NCBI RefSeq assembly: GCF_017948485.1 | Contig: NZ_JAFFSX010000003.1 | Location: 248,001 to 312,000 of the forward strand | Origin: Streptomyces sp. GESEQ-35 | GTDB taxonomy: Bacteria; Actinomycetota; Actinomycetes; Streptomycetales; Streptomycetaceae | Reading direction: 5' to 3' | DNA: 64,000 nt | Shown: positions 7,562 to 17,900 of the stretch, piece by piece | How positions within the stretch are numbered: position 1 is the stretch's first letter | Layout of the letters: each line of letters starts with the position of its first letter | Notes under the pieces: generated by a model | The model's database searches: none | The model's input: the letters and a program-made list of their open reading frames with translations, nothing else | Told to the model about the DNA's origin: nothing | Translations under genes and position numbers: made by a program

Positions 7562-8055
7562 GATTCCCCCAGGCGCCCACCCGAGAGGTCGACCTCGAAG
7601 CCGCCCTCGCAGTGCGGGCAGGTCACCGCGGCACGCGTGTGGCCCTCGCTGTTGACGCGGCGGTAGAAGTCCTGGAGGAACGCGACGTCGGTGGCGTACA
7701 TCCGCTCCACGATCCCGGCGTGCACATCGGTGATGTTGCCGAGCCGGGTGATCACCTGGCTCAGCAGCACCACGCTCAGGTACGCCGGGTTCTCCTTCAC
7801 CCGCAGGTCGATCTGGGGCCGCAGTTCGTCGCGGGCGGTGGCCAGGCGCATCATGCCGTGCCGGTGCACCGTGCCCTCGTCGTCGACGTACCCGCGCGGC
7901 AGCTCGAACTCGAACTCGGTGCGCAGCCCGTGATCCTCCTGCCGGCGCGGCGGGGCGGCGGCCGGAGCGGCCGCCGCCTGCTCCGACGCCTGGGCGGGCG
8001 CCGTCGCCTGGAGGATCTCCTCCAGGTTGCCCGCCGTGACCGTACGGCGCCTCAT
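7558..8055 (-). CDS. T4 gp51/gp26-like baseplate-hub assembly chaperone
   Basis: 165 aa. An Ala/Pro-rich N-terminal arm leads into a conserved core (TEFEFELPRGYVDDEGTVHR, GMMRLATARDELRP, ENPAYLSVVLLSQVITRLG, ERMYATDVAFLQDFYRRVN). The end carries a zinc-ribbon-like CPHC motif (VTCPHCEGGFEVDL). This is the pattern of proteins annotated as T4-family baseplate hub assembly chaperones next to contractile tube genes. Only one CxxC pair is visible, so metal binding would need dimerisation or other ligands. It overlaps the tube gene by ATGA at its start and the DUF6760-like gene by GTGA at its end. It is predicted cytosolic. Confidence 0.78.
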   Translation of the reverse strand: MRRRTVTAGNLEEILQATAPAQASEQAAAAPAAAPPRRQEDHGLRTEFEFELPRGYVDDEGTVHRHGMMRLATARDELRPQIDLRVKENPAYLSVVLLSQVITRLGNITDVHAGIVERMYATDVAFLQDFYRRVNSEGHTRAAVTCPHCEGGFEVDLSGGRLGES

Positions 8056-8492
8056 TCGACGACGATCTCCTCGAACGTGATCGTGACGGACTCGGTGGCC
8101 GGGGACGACTCGCCCGCCTTCAGGGACGGGCCCTCCCACTTGGAGGCCCAGCCCTGCATCAGCTGGATACGGCGGACCGTGTTGCCCTCGGAGTCCTTGA
8201 TCTCGATGGTGAGGTTCTGCCGCGCGGTGTTGACGGCACCGTTGTTCAGCGTCTCCTTGATCCACTTGGTGAACTCGCTGCTCTGGTCGAGTCCCCGGGT
8301 GATCGTGATCTCACCGGCCTGGCGCGCGCCGGGCTGCTTGCGGATGATCTGCTTGCCCTGGTCGCTGACCTGCTTGACCTCGACGACCTCCTCCTCGACG
8401 GTCAGCCCGCTGATCTCCTGGATCGACTCGACCAGGTAGCCACCGAGCTGCACGCCGAAGACGTGGGTGGAAAGAGCATCGCCCGTTGCCAT
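8052..8492 (-). CDS. cis1: CIS inner tube protein
   Basis: 146 aa, a typical Hcp/gp19-like tube subunit. Conserved stretches include HVFGVQLGGYLVESIQEISG, the central VKQVSDQGKQIIRKQPGARQ loop with GEITITRGLDQSSEFTKWIK, and the C-terminal IQLMQGWASKWEGPSLKAG and VTITFEEIVVE. The protein polymerises into the hexameric tube that the sheath drives out. The ATG at 8492 has AAGGAAAGG upstream. It sits 34 bp downstream of the sheath gene, the order seen in eCIS clusters, so sheath and tube should be co-expressed at high level. Confidence 0.93.
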   Translation of the reverse strand: MATGDALSTHVFGVQLGGYLVESIQEISGLTVEEEVVEVKQVSDQGKQIIRKQPGARQAGEITITRGLDQSSEFTKWIKETLNNGAVNTARQNLTIEIKDSEGNTVRRIQLMQGWASKWEGPSLKAGESSPATESVTITFEEIVVE

Positions 8493-8526
8493 GACTGTCT
8501 GTCACCTTTCCTTGAGGACCCGGAGG

Positions 8527-10089
<1,563 letters not shown>

Positions 10090-10335
10090 GCTCGCTCCTT
10101 AGCGTCCTTGCGGTCACCTGTGTCCAGGCCGAGTTTGCGTGGGCGGTTGGGGCAGGTGACAGGGGCCCGGGGACCTGGTCGGGGGCAAGACCGCTGCCTT
10201 TCCGTACCTCCCGCACGGACCGTCCGGACATCACACGCCTTTGCCCTCACACTGCCTGTGCGGACCTGGACGCCCGGTCGGCGCATGCTGTCCACTGGGG
10301 GACGCAGCAGGCGTGCGCCGACAAGGAGGCAGTAG
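10090..10335. promoter_or_regulatory. Divergent intergenic region between sheath operon and DUF4157 gene
   Basis: 246 bp with no gene. It must hold the promoter of the minus-strand sheath operon and, facing the other way, that of the plus-strand DUF4157 gene. The plus-strand gene has a strong ribosome site (AAGGAGG ending 8 bases before the ATG), and the sheath gene has AAGGAGCG. I cannot pick convincing -35/-10 pairs for either direction, and I see no large palindrome. Confidence 0.5.
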
Positions 10336-11697
10336 ATGCAGAGGTCCGGACGGCGCACCGAGGGGAACGAAGCCGAGCGGCCGGTGCGCGACACGGTCGC
10401 CGCCCGGCGGGAGACATCCTCGGCCGGCGCCGCCGTCCCGCCCCCGCTCACCGCCGACGTGCTGCGGGCGGCGCAGGGCAGCGCGGGCAACGCCGCGGTG
10501 ACCGGCATGATCGCCCGCCGCGCCCGCCCCGCGCCCGCGCCCGCGCCGGAGCAGTTCGACACCGAGGTGCCCGAGGTCCTGAGCTCGGGCGGCAAACAGT
10601 TCGCGGGGCCGATCCGCCAGGAGATGGAGTCCCGCTTCGGCACCGACTTCTCCGACGTACGCCTGCACACCGGCGGCGCCGCCGCCCGCTCGGCCCGCGC
10701 CATCGGCGCCCGCGCCTACACCTCCGGCAGCCATGTCGTCCTCGGCCCCGGCGGGGGCGACAAGCACACCCTGGCCCATGAGTTGACCCATGTCGTCCAG
10801 CAGCGCCAGGGGCCCGTGGCCGGCACGGACAGCGGTGCGGGGCTGAGGATCTCCGACCCTTCCGACCGCTTCGAGCGGGAGGCGGAGAGCAACGCGCGTC
10901 GCGTCATGAGCGCCGCGCGGACGCCCCGGGAAGCCGGGCAGACCGCACCGCCGGCAGAGCGAACCCAGCGGCAGACGGTCCAGCGCTGGGCGGACCAGGT
11001 CACCCAGAACCAAGCGGACATGGAGGTTTCGGCCGGCGGGCTGTTCGCGGTCCCGAGCGCCGGCCCCACCTCGATCTGGATACGTGTCGGAACCGCGCAG
11101 GGCGCTTTCTCCCCGGCACTGCGCCCGACGAGCACACCAGCGCAGAACCTCTTCGGCACCGGGGACTACCAGGAGCACGAGCTCACCAGGAACATCCTGG
11201 ACGACTGCCTCCACACAGCGGAGGAAATCATGCATGACGCTGTGGGAGAGCTGGCCGACGGCGCGAACAGCAACGTGCGCACGAGTGCCGGACTCAAGGC
11301 TTTCGGGATGTCGGACGAATCGAACCGTGAGCGGGCGGGCGATTTCCAGGGGGCAACGGATCGTCACGCCAGTCCGGTTGTCGGACAGTCCTACCTGATG
11401 CTTGCCATGAATCCGGGGGAAACGACAATGTCGCAGTACCACGCGGCCGCGGTCGTGGGACTGGACGGAACAGACACGGTGACCATGGAGGCCTTCGCAG
11501 GCAGCCGTCAGACAGCCCCGAATGCCATGACCTACTCGATCGGCACGGTGAACTCGTTCCACGATTACTGGACGGGCGCCTATTACACCCCGAATCATCC
11601 CGGCGTCACCATGAAGACGGTGGTCATCGTCAAACGCGGAAAGGGGCGGCGCGTGCCGGCGGGCGAGGAGCGGCCGGTCAACCCCAACGTGCCTTGA
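10336..11697 (+). CDS. DUF4157 (eCIS core domain) protein, candidate CIS cargo
   Basis: 453 aa. Residues about 75-160 form a DUF4157 domain (FAGPIRQEMESRFGTDFSDV, then RLHT and ARAIGARAYTSGSHVVLGPG) with the zincin-like HELTHVVQQ at 148-156. This domain is a known marker of proteins encoded with eCIS and is often joined to toxin domains. A short VQR linker (about 209-217) leads to a C-terminal domain of about 230 residues that I do not recognise. That domain has Cys291 in ILDDCLHTAEEIM, His369 in SQYHAAAVVGLDG and an acidic residue in VTMEAFAG, an order also seen in NlpC/P60 and other papain-like folds. It is encoded against the direction of all neighbouring CIS genes and has its own strong AAGGAGG site. 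Cargo or effector status is inference from family and position. Confidence 0.85.
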   Translation: MQRSGRRTEGNEAERPVRDTVAARRETSSAGAAVPPPLTADVLRAAQGSAGNAAVTGMIARRARPAPAPAPEQFDTEVPEVLSSGGKQFAGPIRQEMESRFGTDFSDVRLHTGGAAARSARAIGARAYTSGSHVVLGPGGGDKHTLAHELTHVVQQRQGPVAGTDSGAGLRISDPSDRFEREAESNARRVMSAARTPREAGQTAPPAERTQRQTVQRWADQVTQNQADMEVSAGGLFAVPSAGPTSIWIRVGTAQGAFSPALRPTSTPAQNLFGTGDYQEHELTRNILDDCLHTAEEIMHDAVGELADGANSNVRTSAGLKAFGMSDESNRERAGDFQGATDRHASPVVGQSYLMLAMNPGETTMSQYHAAAVVGLDGTDTVTMEAFAGSRQTAPNAMTYSIGTVNSFHDYWTGAYYTPNHPGVTMKTVVIVKRGKGRRVPAGEERPVNPNVP

Positions 11698-11727
11698 GGC
11701 CGCCTCTTTGCCAGACGGTTCCGTCAC

Positions 11728-14256
11728 TCACGCGCCGGTGGCGACGGCAAGGTACGGCCCGAACTCACCCTCCAGGACCAGCCGCCCCAGCTTGCGGTAC
11801 TCCTGGGCGACCGCCGTCACCACCTGCCGCATGGTGAGCGGCCTGCCGGACTCCGCGGCGAGGTAGGCCGCGGTGACCGCGCAGGCGCGGATGGAGCCGC
11901 CGGCCAGTTCGAAGCGGTCCGCGCAGAAGGCGAGGTCCAGGTCGTCGGCGCGGGGCAGCCGGTCGCCCAGGCAGCGGTCCCACAGGGCGAGGCGCTGGCC
12001 GGCGTCGGGCACGGGGAAGTCCGCGACGACGTCCAGGCGGCGGGTGAACGCCTCGTCCAGGTTGGCCCGCAGGTTGGTGGTCAGCACCGCGATGCCGTCG
12101 AACGACTCCATGCGCTGGAGCAGGTACGCCGACTCGATGTTGGCGTGCCGGTCGTGGGCGTCCTTCACCTCCGAGCGCTTGCCGAAGATCGCGTCGGCCT
12201 CGTCGAAGAGCAGGACCGCGTTGACCGCGGACGCCTCCGTGAAGATCCGCTCCAGGTTCTTCTCGGTCTCGCCGACGTACTTGTCCACAACTGTGGACAG
12301 ATCCACCACATACAGGTCCATGCCGAGGTCCGCCGCGACGACCTCCGCGGACATGGTCTTCCCGGTGCCCGACTCACCGGCGAACAGCGCGATCACGCCG
12401 CGTCCGCGGCCGCCGCCGGGCCGCATCCCCCACTGCCCGAGCACCTGCTCGCGATGGCGGGCGCGCAGGGCGAGTTCGCGCAGCCGCCGGTGGGTGGTGG
12501 GCGGGAGCACCAGGTCGTCCCAGCCGACGCCCGGCTCCACCCGGCGGGCCAGCCGGTCGAGCCCCGCGCCGTTCTGGGCCCGTACGGCGGCCCGCAGATC
12601 GTCGGGGCCGACCGGACGGCCCTCGATGGCGGCCGTGCGTACCGCCACGTCGGCGGCGCGGCGCAACTGCCCCGAGTCCAGCCGGTGCGCGGCGACCGCA
12701 TCGGCGAGGGCGTCGGCGTCGCCGGTCATGATGCCGCCACCCGCGGCGCGATCGAGGACGGCACCGTCACGCGCACCCGAGCCCAAGACGGCGCCGTCAC
12801 CCACCGACCGTTCCAAGGCACCGTCACCCACCGACCGTTCGAGGACGGCACCCTCACGCGCACCCGAGCCCAAGACGGCGCCGTCACCCACCGACCGTTC
12901 CAAAGCGCCGCCACCCACGGACCGTTCGAGGACGGCACCCTCACGCGCGGCTGAGACCAAGGCGGCGGCGTCACCCACCGGCCGTTCCAAGGCGCCGCCA
13001 CCCACCGACCGTTCGAGGGCGTGTCGCCAGCGCGCGGCCTGTCGTTCGGGGGAGGGTGCCGACACGGTCAGGGTGACGGGGGTGTCGGCCGCCCACGCCG
13101 GGTCCCAGCCGGTCGTTCCGTGCGTGAACAGGGGGATTCCGCGCAGCTCCGTGCACAACGCCCGCAGCGTACGGGCGCGTTCGGCGGGCTCCGCGGGCAG
13201 CGCCTCCAGTGGGCCGAGGACGACCCCGGCGCCGGTGAGGAGGGCTTCGCGGGCTGCCGTCCGGGCAAGCTCCGGCACGTCGCCCGAGCGCCGGGCGAGT
13301 GCCGCCGCGTCCAGGACGAGCGTGCGCAGCCCGGCCGAGTGCAGGGCAGCGGCGGCCAGCCCCTCGGCGTCGCCGCCCCGGCTGCGCAGATGGACCAGTC
13401 CTACGCCGGTCCCGGCCGCGGCCGCCGTCCGCCGGACCTCGGCCGCCTCGGCGGTCGGATCGTCCCGGACCTCGCCGAGCAGACCACCGAGCCGGGCGTC
13501 GGGCTGTTCGCTGCCCAGGAGGTGCCCGGTGACCCGGTCCGGGACCACCAACACGCGGGACAGCGGCGGCCGTTCAGGCTCGGTGACCTGCACCAGACCG
13601 CCCTCGATCAGCGGCGCTCCGGGGGCGAGCCGGAACCGCGCGTCCGCCGCACCGCCGAGCCCGCAGAGCTCCAGCGCGAGCCCGACCGTGGGCCGACGAC
13701 GCGTCAGGTCGTCGTTGAGATAGCCGTAGAGCCGCTCGAACCGCGCGTCCAGGTCCGGCGCCACCGCGACCAGCAGCAGATCCAAGTCCAGCGGCGACAG
13801 CCCGAACCGTCGGGCGAGCCCGTCGAGCACGGACCCCGCCGGCGGACACCAGGGCTCACCGCCCGGCACATCGAGACCACCCGGCTCATCCAGGATGCGC
13901 GCGGCCGCCTCGGGAGTGAGGTACTGCCCCCGGTACGGGTCGTCGGGATCAGGATCCCCGGCCCGACGCACCCCCACCGCATACCGCACCCGCTCCTCCA
14001 CCACACCCAGCCGCACCCAGAGGTGGTCCACGTCGACGGGGAGGACACCGAGGGCAGGCCGGAGTGCGGGTTCGGTGGTGGGTGGGGCGGAATCTTCGGC
14101 AGCCGGTCGGGCGGAAGCCTCGGCGGCGGGTGGGGCGGCGGTGGCCGGTCGGGCGTCGGCATCGGCGGCGGTCTCGGCGGTCGGCCGGGGCTGGGTCTCG
14201 GCGGTCGGCCGGGCCGAGGAGTCGGTGGGGGTGGGTGGTTCGGTGGTGTGGGTCAT
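11728..14256 (-). CDS. cis15: CIS-associated AAA+ ATPase
   Basis: 842 aa. A disordered Thr/Ala/Pro-rich N-terminus of about 70 residues precedes the family's N-terminal domain (VDHLWVRLGVVEERVRYAV, then LDLDLLLVAVAPDLDARFER). The classical AAA+ module lies at about 590-800: Walker A AGESGTGKT near 622-630, Walker B VLLFDEADAIFGKR near 680, sensor 1 AVLTTNLRANLDEAFTRRLD with the Arg finger, and a C-terminal lid. Cis15/Afp15-type ATPases are needed for assembly or disassembly of the particles. A repetitive insert at about 414-500 is described separately. The ATG overlaps the TGA of the DUF4255 gene. It is the last gene of the upper CIS operon. Confidence 0.93.
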   Translation of the reverse strand: MTHTTEPPTPTDSSARPTAETQPRPTAETAADADARPATAAPPAAEASARPAAEDSAPPTTEPALRPALGVLPVDVDHLWVRLGVVEERVRYAVGVRRAGDPDPDDPYRGQYLTPEAAARILDEPGGLDVPGGEPWCPPAGSVLDGLARRFGLSPLDLDLLLVAVAPDLDARFERLYGYLNDDLTRRRPTVGLALELCGLGGAADARFRLAPGAPLIEGGLVQVTEPERPPLSRVLVVPDRVTGHLLGSEQPDARLGGLLGEVRDDPTAEAAEVRRTAAAAGTGVGLVHLRSRGGDAEGLAAAALHSAGLRTLVLDAAALARRSGDVPELARTAAREALLTGAGVVLGPLEALPAEPAERARTLRALCTELRGIPLFTHGTTGWDPAWAADTPVTLTVSAPSPERQAARWRHALERSVGGGALERPVGDAAALVSAAREGAVLERSVGGGALERSVGDGAVLGSGAREGAVLERSVGDGALERSVGDGAVLGSGARDGAVLDRAAGGGIMTGDADALADAVAAHRLDSGQLRRAADVAVRTAAIEGRPVGPDDLRAAVRAQNGAGLDRLARRVEPGVGWDDLVLPPTTHRRLRELALRARHREQVLGQWGMRPGGGRGRGVIALFAGESGTGKTMSAEVVAADLGMDLYVVDLSTVVDKYVGETEKNLERIFTEASAVNAVLLFDEADAIFGKRSEVKDAHDRHANIESAYLLQRMESFDGIAVLTTNLRANLDEAFTRRLDVVADFPVPDAGQRLALWDRCLGDRLPRADDLDLAFCADRFELAGGSIRACAVTAAYLAAESGRPLTMRQVVTAVAQEYRKLGRLVLEGEFGPYLAVATGA
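12754..13014. repeat. 87-bp in-frame minisatellite inside the AAA+ ATPase gene
   Basis: Three direct repeats of 87 bp begin with GAGGACGGCACC at 12754, 12841 and 12928, and a broken fourth begins at 13015. Each unit encodes 29 residues on the minus strand, built from GALERSVGDG and GAVLGSGARE style blocks, so copy-number change keeps the frame. Within a unit, the sequence CACCCACCGACCGTTC also recurs, giving a nested 30-bp sub-repeat. The repeats lie between the N-terminal domain and the AAA+ module. Confidence 0.9.
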
Positions 14257-14957
14257 GGCTGGCGGTCACCCCGGCGGCGGCGGGCCGGGGCGGGGCCCCG
14301 TTCGCGTGGGCCGGCGAAGCCGTCCCGGCCCGGGTCGGTGACCTCCTTGTAGCGCAGGCGGCGGCCCGGCGTCGCGTCCTCGCCCTCGCGTGCGGCGGCG
14401 GTGCGTACGACGAGGCCTTCGGTGACCGGCGGCGCGGTGGCCCTGGTCAGGCCGGCGAGCGGCGCCCGTACCCGTACCCCGAGCGATGCCTTCAGCTCGC
14501 CGCCGAGCGCCGACCAGACGTCGGAGGCGGCCGGTGCGTCGAGCGCGGACCCGCCGGCGTCCAGCCCCACGGTCAGGCCGAGTTCGGCGAGCGTGCCGGT
14601 GAGCAGCCCCGCCGGCAGCGTGTCGGTGGCCACCAGCGTGGCGAGCACCTGCGAGAGCAGCCGGTGCTCGTCCTGCGGGCGGCTCGTCCACGCCGTGACC
14701 ATGTACGACAGCCAGAACCAGCGCGGCGGGGAACGCCGCGCCACCAGGTACCCGTCCTCGTCGTACACCTCCCCGGCGCCGCTGCCCCGCCGGGTGGCGT
14801 CCTCGCGGATGTCGTACAGGAAGACGCAGACCGTCGGGGCGCTGCGGCGTGCCGCCCAGTCCCGGGTGGGGGCGTCGAAAGCGACCTCGACGCCCGATGC
14901 CTCAAGACCGGACTCGCCGAGCAGCCGGCGCAGCCCCTCGTCGACCTCGTGGATCAC
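14253..14957 (-). CDS. cis16: DUF4255 tube-terminator/cap protein
   Basis: 234 aa. The family opening is clear: HEVDEGLRRLLGESGLEASG, then VEVAFDAPTRDWAARRSAPT and VCVFLYDIRED, followed by RRSPPRWFWLSYMVTAWTSR and QDEHRLLSQVLATLVATDTL. DUF4255 (Afp16/PvcA-like) proteins cap the distal end of tube and sheath. The GTG start at 14957 is chosen because it overlaps the TGA of the beta-propeller gene (GTGA) and begins the conserved region exactly. The last 40 residues are a basic, Arg/Pro-rich tail that is probably disordered. The TGA overlaps the ATPase ATG, so the three genes form a tightly coupled upper operon. Confidence 0.9.
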   Translation of the reverse strand: MIHEVDEGLRRLLGESGLEASGVEVAFDAPTRDWAARRSAPTVCVFLYDIREDATRRGSGAGEVYDEDGYLVARRSPPRWFWLSYMVTAWTSRPQDEHRLLSQVLATLVATDTLPAGLLTGTLAELGLTVGLDAGGSALDAPAASDVWSALGGELKASLGVRVRAPLAGLTRATAPPVTEGLVVRTAAAREGEDATPGRRLRYKEVTDPGRDGFAGPRERGPAPARRRRGDRQP

Positions 14958-17900
14958 CGGCGGGTCACCTCGTCCGGCGGCTGCACGCTGCCGCTGACCA
15001 CCAGGAAGTCGGTCTTCACCGGTGAGAACCCGGGACCGCCGGCCGTGATGGTGCGCGGTCCGGTCTGGTCCTTGGAGAGGATGAGCAGCTGGCCGATGAA
15101 CGTGCCGTCCCGCAACGGAACCGTCGGCGCCGCCGCCGCGGTGATCCCCGGGTTCCACTTGAACCGCACCGGCACGCCCGGCGGGAAGTCCTTGCCGCGC
15201 ACCGAGGTGACGAAGCCGGGCTTACCGATCTCCGGCACCGCGATGATCCGCGGCTGGAGGATCCGCAGCCGCTCCCGGGCGGTGTTGTCGTTCCTGTCGG
15301 CGTCGGTCCCGGTGGTGGTGAGGATGCCGACCGCCTGGCCCGTCGTCGCCTTCTTGGGACTGAGGACCACCCGTACGACCGTGCTCGCACCCGGCCTGAG
15401 GTCCGGCAGCGCACACACCCAGGAGGTGTCGCAGCCCGCCGGCGGCCCGCTGTTCGGGATGCCCTTGGGCAGGCCGACCTTCAGCCGCAGCCCGGTCGCC
15501 AGCGCGTTACGGCCGTTGCGCACGGTGTACGTCACCACGACGCGCCCGCCGACGTACCCGGGGTTCGGCTGGGCCGAGACCCGCACGCCGGGCCCGGCCT
15601 CCGGCTCCTCCGGCTCCGGGGGCACGGTGGGCGTCGGAGTCGGGGTGGGAGTGGGAGTGGGAGTGGGGCTGGGAGGCGTCGGGGGCGGGGACGTCGGGGG
15701 CGGCGTCTCCTCCTCGACCACCGGCACCACGGTCCGGCCCGCGTTGTCGCTCGGCTCCGGATCCAGGACCGTACCGGTGACGGACCAGTCGATCGGCGCG
15801 TCGCCCGGTGTGACCCCGGTGAGGGTGACGTCCACCGGAACGGTCGTGCCGGGCTCCACCACACCGACGTTGCACTGGAGGGACGCGGCATCGCAGGTGC
15901 CGCCGGGCCAGGTGATCCCGGTGATCTGCACGCCGGCCGGCGGGGCGATGGTCAGGGTGGTGCCGGGAGAGGCGGCGGGACCGTTGTTCACGACGTCGAC
16001 GGTGACCGTGGTGGAGTCGCCGACGGTGACCTCCGGCGTGCTGCCGGGTGCCTGGAGGGCGAGGTCCACGGACTGCTGGACGGCCGGCTCCTTCTGCCGG
16101 CCCGGAAGACCGGTGGTGAACGGGGTGATCTCGCCGGACTCGACGTCCAGAGTGCTCAGCTTCTCGGGGCTGTTGACCGCGACGTCGGCGCGTGAACTGA
16201 ACACCAGGCTCTTGCCGTCGGCCGTCCAGGCGGCGTCCCGCGGCTGGAACGGGCCGGTGGCCGAGGTGTCCGGCAGCGCCCGGCCGCAGGCGCCGGGGAG
16301 ATCGAGGACGGAGGCTGGCAGCAGCACCTGGCAGCCGTCGCCCGACAGGGATGTCAGGAGCAGGCCGTTCTGTTCGTCGACCGCGCCGCCGCCGTTCTTG
16401 CGGTTGAAGGCGATGCTGAGCCCGTCCGGGGAGAACGCCGGGCTGTCGTCGATGACCTCGCAGCTGCCCGGGCAGTCGGTGGCGCTCAGGTCGGTCTGCT
16501 GGGTCAGGTTGTTCACGGGCACGGTCCAGATGTGCTTGTTGCCGCCGCCCCCGTCGATCTCCATGTTGCGGGTGAAGGCCAGGGTGGTGCCGTCGGAGGA
16601 CCAGGTGGGCTGGGCGTCCTGGCCCTGGAGCTGCCCGGCCGGCGCGGTGATCTCGCCGGTGATCGCACCGGTCGCCGCGTCCGCGATGAGGATGCGGCTG
16701 GGACCGGCGGCCTCGCCTACGCCGCCCGGCGAAGTCCGGGTGAAGGCGAGGAACTTGCCGTCCGGGGAGAACGTCGGGTCGGTGTCCCAGTCCGTCGCGG
16801 CGCGTCCCGCGAGCGGCATGGGCGCCGCGTTGGAGCCGTCGGCGTCCACCATCCAGATCCGCTCGACGCGTTGGCCGTCGACGGTCTCGAAGCGGGTGAC
16901 GACGATCCGGCGGCCGTCGGGTGTGTAGTTCTGGCGCTCGGTCCACGGGTCGAACCCGGCCGCGGGCTGGAACAGCGGGTCCTTGGCGGGATCGGTGTTG
17001 GTGTCGGCCGCCGGGTCCTCGTTGAGGATCGTCAGACCCAGGTCGCGGGGGTCGGACCCGTCCAGCCGAGAGTCCTGCAAGGTCACCACGTGGGCGCCGT
17101 CGAGGCCGTCGTTGGGGTCGTCGTTGGGGTCGTCCGCCGTGGTGCGCTCCACCACTACGCCGCCGCCGTCGACCGGTCCGAGCCAGGTGGGCGAGAGGAC
17201 TTCCCGGTCCTCGTTCAGCACCAGCTCGGGTTCCGTCGTCGTATGCGGCGGCGCCTTGAACACATGGTCGTAGTCGCCCGAGCACGTACAGGTGATCTCA
17301 GGGCTCAGGAACACCACCCCGTTCCCGTCGGGCTGCCAAGCCGCCGAGTGAGCACGCCAGTCGGCGTACACGTCGCCGAACAGCGGCTCGTCGGTGGTCC
17401 CGTCCGTGATCCGCAGCCGGGGCTTCGACTGACCGTCGACGGTGGTGGCGGTGTACGCGATCCAGTTCCGGTTCACGTCGTCGTTCACCGGGTTCCACGC
17501 CGGCTGAGTGGCCGTGCCGTTCGCGGGGTCGGTGAGCAGGGTGGCGGTACCGCCCGCCAGGGGCCGTACATAGATCTGCTGTCCGACCGTCTGGTCGCTG
17601 TCACTGGAGTACGCGATCCGCTGCCCGTCCGGGGAGACCGTCGGGTCCTCCTCGTTCGCGGGGGTGTCGGTGAGCTGTGTCAGACCGGTGCCGTCGGTGC
17701 GCACCAGCCACAGGTCACGCTGGGTCCCGCCGTCCAGGCCACCGGACTCGGCCGCGTCGAACAGCACGGACTGCCCGTCCGGGGTCAGCTGGGGGTGCGC
17801 CACGTCCATGCCGGTGGTGAGTTTGCGTACCGAGCCGTCGGCGGCCCGCAGGTAGATCTGCGGGTTCGTCTCGTCGCGGAGGCTCGCGAAGACCATCTGG

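Noticed and set aside
15620-15720. GTGGGAGTGGGAGTGGG run as a possible G-quadruplex regulator
   Set aside because: It encodes the PTPTPT linker of the beta-propeller protein, and codon use explains it fully.
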